DNA from: Bacteroidales bacterium
Lineage (GTDB): Bacteria > Bacteroidota > Bacteroidia > Bacteroidales > Bacteroidaceae
DNA length: 34,025 nucleotides
Direction: 5' to 3'
Assembly (NCBI GenBank): GCA_022788345.1
Contig: JALFTM010000154.1
Location: 1 to 34,025 of the forward strand
In this document: positions 28,207 to 34,025 of the stretch, in pieces
Numbering within the stretch: the first letter of the stretch is position 1
How the letters are laid out: every line of letters begins with the position of its first letter
Position numbers and translations under genes: made by a program
Notes under the pieces: model-generated
Told to the model about the DNA's origin: nothing
What the model saw: only the letters and a program-made list of their open reading frames with translations
The model's database searches: none

Positions 28207-28698
28207 TTACCCTTTCCCCTCTAAGGCTTCGCTATAGAACTGGAAGGGCAGGAGTTCGACACAGCTGTCGAGGATGTAAATGCCACTTGTGCCATAGAGC
28301 AATACACGGATGGGCGCTCCATAGCGGTGCTCCGTCTCAATCAGCACCTGCCGACAGCTACCACAGGGAGTAATGGGAGCAGTAAGAAACTCGCCATTGT
28401 CTAAACGGGCTGCAACGGCAATAGCTTTAACGCCCATATCGGGATGTTCCGAGTTGGCATAGAACATAGCACAACGCTCGGCACATGTGCCAGAAGGATA
28501 GGCGGCATTTTCCTGGTTACTGCCTGCTACGATTGCACCATCAGCCAACAGAACGGCAGCACCTACATGAAACTTTGAATAGGGCGCATAACTGCGATTG
28601 GTGGCTTCCTTGGCTGTAGCGATTAACGCCTGCTCTTCTGCGGACAATTCCGCCTCTTGAGCGATGCGGTAAGTCAGTTGCAAAGTCTGTATCTTCAT
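28207..28698 (-). CDS. cdd: Cytidine deaminase
   Basis: SYAPYSKFHVGAAVLLADGAIVAGSNQENAAYPSGTCAERCAMFYA and ITPCGSCRQVLIE (CAE and PCxxC zinc motifs). Start placed at MKIQTLQLTYR (ATG 28698-28696). Confidence 0.95.
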   Translation of the reverse strand: MKIQTLQLTYRIAQEAELSAEEQALIATAKEATNRSYAPYSKFHVGAAVLLADGAIVAGSNQENAAYPSGTCAERCAMFYANSEHPDMGVKAIAVAARLDNGEFLTAPITPCGSCRQVLIETEHRYGAPIRVLLYGTSGIYILDSCVELLPFQFYSEALEGKG

Positions 28699-28794
28699 TG
28701 CTTGTGTCTTTATTTTATATAAGGATGTTTGACAAAGATACAAAACAAATCAGAGATAACCACTTCCTTACTCCTTGAAAAGAGACAAATATCC

Positions 28795-29307
28795 TCAACG
28801 GCTACCGGGAAGGAAGTCTTCATAGGTGCCATCGTCATAGAACACACGTATTTCTTTTATCGAACGTTGGGCTTGGCTCACAAACTTAACCATCTCTACC
28901 GCAGGAATAGGAGGAGTAGGCGTTGCATCAAAGAGGGAGGGATGCGTTGCAGATGGTACAACATGGGCGGATGTCGTGGGCGCAGGAGATACTACCTTTG
29001 CAAAACTTTCTTTCTCTCCAGCTTCCTTCTTCTCGCCTTGCAATTGTCTCTGCTCTGCTTCTTCTTCAGCCAACATGGCTCTAAAAGCAGCTTCTTCAGA
29101 TGTAAACATTTCACCCTCTCCAAACAACAACCAATCGGTACTGATGTCGGGGAAAGCGGCATGAATGGCTTGGAATATCTTTGTAGAAGGCTGCGTTTTA
29201 CCTGTGAAAATTCCTGAAAGCGTAGACGCAGAAATACCTATATGTTTTGCGAAGTCTTGTTGCAACATTTTGTGTTGCTCCATAATTTGTTTAATCCTAT
29301 CTTTCAT
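28795..29307 (-). CDS. XRE-family helix-turn-helix transcriptional regulator
   Basis: MKDRIKQIMEQHKMLQQDFAKHIGISASTLSGIFTGKTQPSTKIFQAIHAAFPDISTDWLLFGEGEMF is a typical N-terminal HTH_3 domain. Start placed at ATG 29307-29305. Confidence 0.88.
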   Translation of the reverse strand: MKDRIKQIMEQHKMLQQDFAKHIGISASTLSGIFTGKTQPSTKIFQAIHAAFPDISTDWLLFGEGEMFTSEEAAFRAMLAEEEAEQRQLQGEKKEAGEKESFAKVVSPAPTTSAHVVPSATHPSLFDATPTPPIPAVEMVKFVSQAQRSIKEIRVFYDDGTYEDFLPGSR

Positions 29308-30826
29308 TGCCTCGAACAATTACCTTGTATCTATAACTACTATAAGTTTTCATTTTTATGCCATCCTGAAAAGTCGCTATCCACCTCCATGAAGAGAGAG
29401 GGAAGGCTTTTACTATTGCTCATTTATCTTAACGAGCAAAAGAAGATGCGACTTGATAATACTCGGAATAGTAACGCATGAATTTGACATCTACTCTCCA
29501 AGAGACTATCTACTATGCGAATCTTTCTTTCACCATTAAATGCGCTACAGCCTCTCTTACTCCTTTGCAAAATGAGCTTTCTCTTCTTTGCCTTATCCAT
29601 CCATTTACAACCGAATGGTCCCTATGTGCGTCGAGAAATAAGGACAGAGTTTTCTGTTTTTTGAAACAGCCACCTCATCTGCAACAGCACTTGCTTAGAC
29701 ATAAAGACCTCAAGATGGTTCTCTATGCAAAGATAATCATTAAATTCGAATTTATCAACCGAAATTCAATCTTACAAAATAATAAATTCACAAACTCAAA
29801 CCAACAAATTCAAATTCTCGAAAACACAATCCCTTAAGCTTCCCAAACTTAATACGACTTTCACTCTCTCCCACCTAAACCACCCTTACCTTTTTCTTGA
29901 AAAACGAGGTTTACAAACTGGTTTTAAGGAACTAACATATAGCATATACAACTGTTTTACACACCATCTCTTATACCCATCCTTATATTTATATCTCCCA
30001 GCCAGTTAACTTCAAACAAAAGTCATAAAATACAGATTTCCAACGCTATACACCAAAATAACAGAGAATATATTTTTTCAATTTCGTGTTTCGGATATTC
30101 GATTTTAAGAATACGAAACACCGATTTCTAATTACTAAATTGAGAACTTCGGCTACTTGAGTTTGATTTTCTCAATCTGGCAATTCTTCTTTTTGAAGTA
30201 TCGCACGGATTTCGAAACACGAATTTTCATAACAAAATATAATGCCACTTCTCACCCCCTCCTATCGCCTCAAAATGCCTCAATCAAGCCCCACTATTCA
30301 ACACGCAACTCTACACGAAAATCTCAAGCCTTAGTTTTCTCTCTAAATCGCTGATTTACACCTCCAAGAGCCCTAAAATAATAAAAGCCCCATTGAGGCT
30401 AAAAAAATCACAAAGCCATATAATCTACCACTTATGGACGTCTCTGTTACAGCTATCACTCCAAAAATGGTTCTACTTCTTAATCTTATCGCCCCAATTC
30501 AACTTAATAGAGATATTCGCCTATCGTCGCTTCGTCCCTACCCTCCCTTTCACTTCAGATTTTTGTCGAAATCGTCTTCCAACTTTTGAGCACACAGCAA
30601 ATAAGCAGTTCATTTTTTTAGATAGAGTTTTCTAAACAAAACGAGATATCTCATTCTCATTTCACTTAAGTAACACTAATGATATAATCTATGCTACCTC
30701 TCTACATCTCTACAACACTTCTTTCCTTTTAGGGAGAACCACATGGAAAGAGCCTTTACATTTATACTTTATTAAGACTTACCTATCAATAGAGCTATTC
30801 CCTGATCCAGCATGCGCTTCCAGAAA

Positions 30827-30870
30827 TTTCTTCCTGCGCTTCCAGAAATTTCTGGAAGCGCAGGAAGAAA
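30827..30870. repeat. 44-bp perfect palindrome preceded by a partial direct repeat (30813-30831)
   Basis: TTTCTTCCTGCGCTTCCAGAAA/TTTCTGGAAGCGCAGGAAGAAA, 22-bp arms with no mismatch. TGCGCTTCCAGAAATTTCT occurs at 30813-30831 and 30835-30853 (22-nt period). Confidence 0.92.
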
Positions 30871-31271
30871 AAACAAGTGACCGACTTTTTCTGTCGCTTA
30901 AATCACACAAAGAGTCGAAGCATCCCTTTGACGAAAACTAAACCTTGCGCTATACATAAAAACCAGCTCTCTACAATTGTATGCTCCCACAAGCCTATTC
31001 GCACAGCCCCCCCCCTAATCAATCGGTAGGACTATCACAAAGCGAATAAGTATTTAGAGGCAATAGTTGACGGAAACCCTGTGTTTGTCAACCAATCGCC
31101 AGTCACTTAGCTACAAAATCATCCCTAACAGACATCGAACATCCCTGTCTTTCAAAGATAAAAACGTCTATTTTATACATCCCATACACACACATTGTTC
31201 TGCAATTTCATCAAATAGTAATACTTCGCAAACAACTTTGCACCAGAAGTTATTACTATCTTTGCAAGTAT

Positions 31272-32114
31272 ATGAAACTACTACTCTCTGCTATTTCAAC
31301 TTTGACATTCGGCCTTTTCTGTCCATCTGTCAAAAGCCAAAACAGCATCTCTGCACAGCCACCGCAGGCATTTCAAACCCGAACAGTACAAAGCGACTCA
31401 TTAGGTTTCATTGCCATGCAAGAGGCATTGGAAGGCCAACTTATCGACGCTTCCCCATCAAAATCTCTCTACACCCGACAATTGATAGCTCCCACAACGC
31501 TTATCTCCGTAGGCGTGCTGGGCCTAACAAATGGGTGGATGAGAAAAATGAATCGCACCATCGCAGAGAAAGTCGGTAGCAGCTCGTCCTCACATATTCA
31601 TATCGACGACTTCACCCGATTTCTTCCTATCACAGCGGTTTATGCACTTCCCATTGTACAGCTACGCCCTCGCCATACCTTGCGAGAACGCTTGGCAGTA
31701 ACATTAACAGCTACAGCACTCACCTGTGCCACCGTCTGGAGTCTAAAAAACGCTGTCCATGCTGAACGCCCCAATTTATCGGATAATCATTCTTTCCCCT
31801 CTGGGCATACGGCATTTGCCTTCATGGGTGCAGAAATTCTCCGTTCAGAGTATTGGGATGCCTCTCCATGGATTGGCATTGCAGGCTACGCTGTGGCAAT
31901 TGGTACAGGCTACCTTCGGATGCACAACAATGCGCATTATTTGACAGATATTATGGCAGGAGCAGGCATCGGTATAGCCGCAGCCCGAATAGCATACTGG
32001 CTATTGCCTTGGGAGCGTCGCCTTTTAGGATGGGATAAACACAAAGCCACAACAATGATTGTGCCGTATGCCAGCCTTAAAAGCTTCGGCGTTAGTTATA
32101 GCATGAGCTTTTGA
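31272..32114 (+). CDS. PAP2 superfamily phosphatase with N-terminal signal peptide
   Basis: Signal-like MKLLLSAISTLTFGLFCPSVKS; KNAVHAERPN, SFPSGHTAFAFMGAE and LRMHNNAHYLTDIMAGAGIG fit the PAP2 three-motif phosphatase signature. Confidence 0.9.
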   Translation: MKLLLSAISTLTFGLFCPSVKSQNSISAQPPQAFQTRTVQSDSLGFIAMQEALEGQLIDASPSKSLYTRQLIAPTTLISVGVLGLTNGWMRKMNRTIAEKVGSSSSSHIHIDDFTRFLPITAVYALPIVQLRPRHTLRERLAVTLTATALTCATVWSLKNAVHAERPNLSDNHSFPSGHTAFAFMGAEILRSEYWDASPWIGIAGYAVAIGTGYLRMHNNAHYLTDIMAGAGIGIAAARIAYWLLPWERRLLGWDKHKATTMIVPYASLKSFGVSYSMSF

Positions 32115-32217
32115 CAAGCTTTTCATTCTGCCCAATGAGTCACCACTCCGATTTAAGCCATTCAGCAAGGAAAACACTTGCCGATAAATACAATTTGTTT
32201 TTATCAAATCAAACATT

Positions 32218-33348
32218 ATGTGGGAATATAAACAACCCGTTCGCATTCTCTTTGGCGAAGGACGCTTGAGAGAGCTCAATACAGAAATTGCTCTGCTCGG
32301 TAAAAAACGTGGGCTTCTTGTCACCTCTGAAGGCTTCATCAGAAGAGGAGTTGTAGAGAACATACGCAAGAACTGCAAAGGCCTTGTTGTCGCAGTTTTC
32401 ACAAGCGTCTCCCCCAACCCAGATGTGCAGGAATGCGACAAATGTGCTTCTTTAGCAAGAGAAGCTAATTGCGATTTTATCATTGCTTTAGGCGGAGGTA
32501 GCGTGCTTGATTGTGCCAAAGCCGTTGCCACTCTTTGCCTCACAGCAACACCCACAGCCGACTACCTCGGTACAGGGAAAGCACTTCCTCCTGCACATAT
32601 CCCCCTCATAGCCATTCCCACAACATCTGGCACAGGTAGCGAAGTGAGTAGCGTGTCCGTACTTTCAGACCACGAGCGGGGCATCAAAGCCGCATTCTCC
32701 TCTGAAAACTTCTATCCTAAAGTGGCCATTATAGACCCCGAACTGACCTATTCCGTTCCACCTTATCTCACCGCTTGTACAGGTTTCGATGTGATTTGCC
32801 ATGCCATTGAGGCGTATTGGAACAAACACCACCAACCCGCCTGCGATGCCTTGGCTGTACATGCCCTACGACTCGCCTTGGAAAATATCGAGACGGCATA
32901 CCATGAGCCACAGAATAAGTTAGCACGTCGCAATATGGCCGAGTCTTCTGTCCTTGCAGGCTTAGCTTTCACGCTTCCCAAAACTTCTGCACCACACGCC
33001 TGCTCTTATCCCCTAACTAACCGCCTCGGTATTCCACACGGTGAAGCATGCGCCCTGACAATGCCCCATTTTATTCGCTATAATGCCTCCCACGGCGATT
33101 CTCGCACGACTTCTTTGGCACACCTCGTTGGCTTCCCAGATGCCGAAGCCATGGCGCAACATTTCGTAGAGTTACAAGCACGCACCAACCTCCGTACCTC
33201 CCTCCATGATTTTCATCTTGACGACGCGACGCTGTCCCTGTTGGTTGCCGAAAGCCAGCATCCCAACATTCTCAACAACCCTGTTCTTGTTTCGACAAGC
33301 TTTTTACAAACGATGTACGAGGAGTTGCACCATCTCAGAGCTGTCTAA
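32218..33348 (+). CDS. Iron-containing alcohol dehydrogenase family protein (possibly phosphonoacetaldehyde reductase-like)
   Basis: YKQPVRILFGEGRLRELN, ALGGGSVLDCAKAVA, PTTSGTGSEVSSVSVLSD, GFDVICHAIEAYW, HACSYPLTNRLGIPHGEACALTMP are Fe-ADH motifs. Subfamily is a guess. Confidence 0.88.
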   Translation: MWEYKQPVRILFGEGRLRELNTEIALLGKKRGLLVTSEGFIRRGVVENIRKNCKGLVVAVFTSVSPNPDVQECDKCASLAREANCDFIIALGGGSVLDCAKAVATLCLTATPTADYLGTGKALPPAHIPLIAIPTTSGTGSEVSSVSVLSDHERGIKAAFSSENFYPKVAIIDPELTYSVPPYLTACTGFDVICHAIEAYWNKHHQPACDALAVHALRLALENIETAYHEPQNKLARRNMAESSVLAGLAFTLPKTSAPHACSYPLTNRLGIPHGEACALTMPHFIRYNASHGDSRTTSLAHLVGFPDAEAMAQHFVELQARTNLRTSLHDFHLDDATLSLLVAESQHPNILNNPVLVSTSFLQTMYEELHHLRAV

Positions 33349-33455
33349 TGTCTTCACGAACAAAACAACAAGTTTGAGGCTAAATCCGAAATAAGCGATC
33401 ATTCTAAGGGCAACTTTCTATTTACACAAAAGTGCTTTCCACAGAAAGCTTCTTC

Positions 33456-33581
33456 TTAAAAGTACTGCAAGAATAATCGCTCTTCGTACATGCAAGCACA
33501 GTCGATAAGCTGATTAAAACTATCAGAGTTACTTGTGGCTTTAAGGATAAAATCCGAAATTTGTTCACGTGTAAGTTCCAT
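33456..33581 (-). CDS. Possible small ORF (41 aa): MELTREQISDFILKATSNSDSFNQLIDCACMYEERLFLQYF
   Basis: ATG 33581-33579 to TAA 33458-33456. Amphipathic, protein-like composition; below the supplied ORF cutoff. Confidence 0.4.
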   Translation of the reverse strand: MELTREQISDFILKATSNSDSFNQLIDCACMYEERLFLQYF

Positions 33582-33686
33582 TATTCTGTCTGCTTTTTAG
33601 TTCGCACCTCTAAAATACGAATTTTGGAGCTTACACACTTTTTGTGACACTACCCACTACCTTATTCTCAACCACTAAGTATCTAC

Positions 33687-33725
33687 AAAAGAAGTGTTGA
33701 ACTCTTATAGTTCAACACTTCTTTT
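33687..33725. terminator. Intrinsic terminator, potentially bidirectional
   Basis: AAAAGAAGTGTTGAACT-CTTAT-AGTTCAACACTTCTTTT, a 17-bp perfect stem with A/T-rich ends. Confidence 0.75.
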
Positions 33726-33789
33726 ATAAATAGTGAGTAAAACACACGCATAATTCAAGCCCGTACATCCGAAACAAACTATCTAAAAG

Positions 33790-33822
33790 AAAAGGGACAC
33801 GAGCTTGGCTCGTGTCCCTTTT
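33790..33822 (-). terminator. Intrinsic terminator of the rpsA gene
   Basis: AAAAGGGACACGAGC-TTG-GCTCGTGTCCCTTTT, a 15-bp perfect stem just downstream of the minus-strand rpsA stop, with a U-tract on that strand. Confidence 0.85.
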
Positions 33823-33839
33823 TCATTTATTATTTAGGT

Positions 33840-34025
33840 TTAGTTACCCTTTTCGAGTTGTGCCTTCAAGCTTGCCAAAGCATCGAGATCACCGAGCGTT
33901 TGAGCAGCTGCTTGGTTTTGGATGGTTGCCGCAGCGGCCTCCTTACGAGGAGCTGGACGACGATCGCGCTTCTCTGCACGTGCAGTTTCACGAGCTGGAT
34001 CTTCGAACGTACGGCTGTGAGAGAG
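33840..34025 (-). CDS. rpsA: C-terminus of 30S ribosomal protein S1, truncated by the window end
   Basis: Minus-strand translation LSHSRTFEDPARETARAEKRDRRPAPRKEAAAATIQNQAAAQTLGDLDALASLKAQLEKGN* resembles the Bacteroidales S1 tail (..HSR.FED...TLGDLDALA.LK..LE). Confidence 0.75.
   Translation of the reverse strand, partial: LSHSRTFEDPARETARAEKRDRRPAPRKEAAAATIQNQAAAQTLGDLDALASLKAQLEKGN

Noticed and set aside
29478-29837. 119-aa ORF in the gene-free region
   Set aside because: AT-rich, low-complexity tail (N/Q/I/K), no domain, no promoter match; probably chance.
4647-30849. Recurring translated motif CASRN (at about 4648, 29625, 30813 and 30835) with mostly synonymous differences
   Set aside because: At 4.6 kb it comes from the outer right arm of the palindrome and at 30.8 kb from the inner left arm, so the positions are not homologous. 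The 29.6-kb copy shows only loose ungapped similarity. Most likely coincidence from a GCGC...GAAAT composition.
31007-31015. C9 homopolymer as a phase-variation tract
   Set aside because: It is about 255 bp upstream of the PAP2 gene, outside any ORF or recognised promoter, and in a C-rich strand context; no evidence that it controls anything.
1-34025. CRISPR array, transposon, prophage, tRNA or rRNA
   Set aside because: No regularly spaced direct repeats, transposase, integrase or phage structural motifs, or tRNA cloverleaf seen. The Cas4-like domain alone is not evidence for CRISPR.

Overview
This window looks like Bacteroidales chromosome, probably Prevotellaceae-like; that placement is inferred from gene content and promoter style (TTTG-N20-TAnnTTTG), not from a search. 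Most of it is ordinary chromosomal genes. They are: a DUF4230-like C-terminal fragment; a large Cas4-like nuclease/SF1 helicase fusion; a complete minus-strand trpB-E-G-D-C-F-A operon; a peptidoglycan cluster (GSCFA protein, MurF-Alr fusion, diaminopimelate dehydrogenase); a small exported protein + GLPGLI + TonB-dependent receptor cassette; the rplM-rpsI-rpsB-tsf operon; pepT; a CPA2-type antiporter; a DUF1648-like protein; cdd; an XRE regulator; a PAP2 phosphatase; an iron-containing alcohol dehydrogenase; and the C-terminus of rpsA. No tRNA, rRNA, CRISPR array, transposase or phage gene was seen. The strongest unannotated signal is a complete-looking tryptophan attenuator upstream of trpB: a consensus promoter, a 20-aa leader peptide MAISLQNAFGWWRTYDLKKS with tandem Trp codons, a repeated CTTACGA/TCGTAAG alternative-pairing set, and an intrinsic terminator with a U8 tract. 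Other leads are two 44-bp palindromes with identical block architecture and covarying arms, an orphan promoter placed directly before a strong terminator (candidate ~45-nt RNA), structured leaders before rplM and rpsB, and a 1.9-kb gene-free, C-skewed region.
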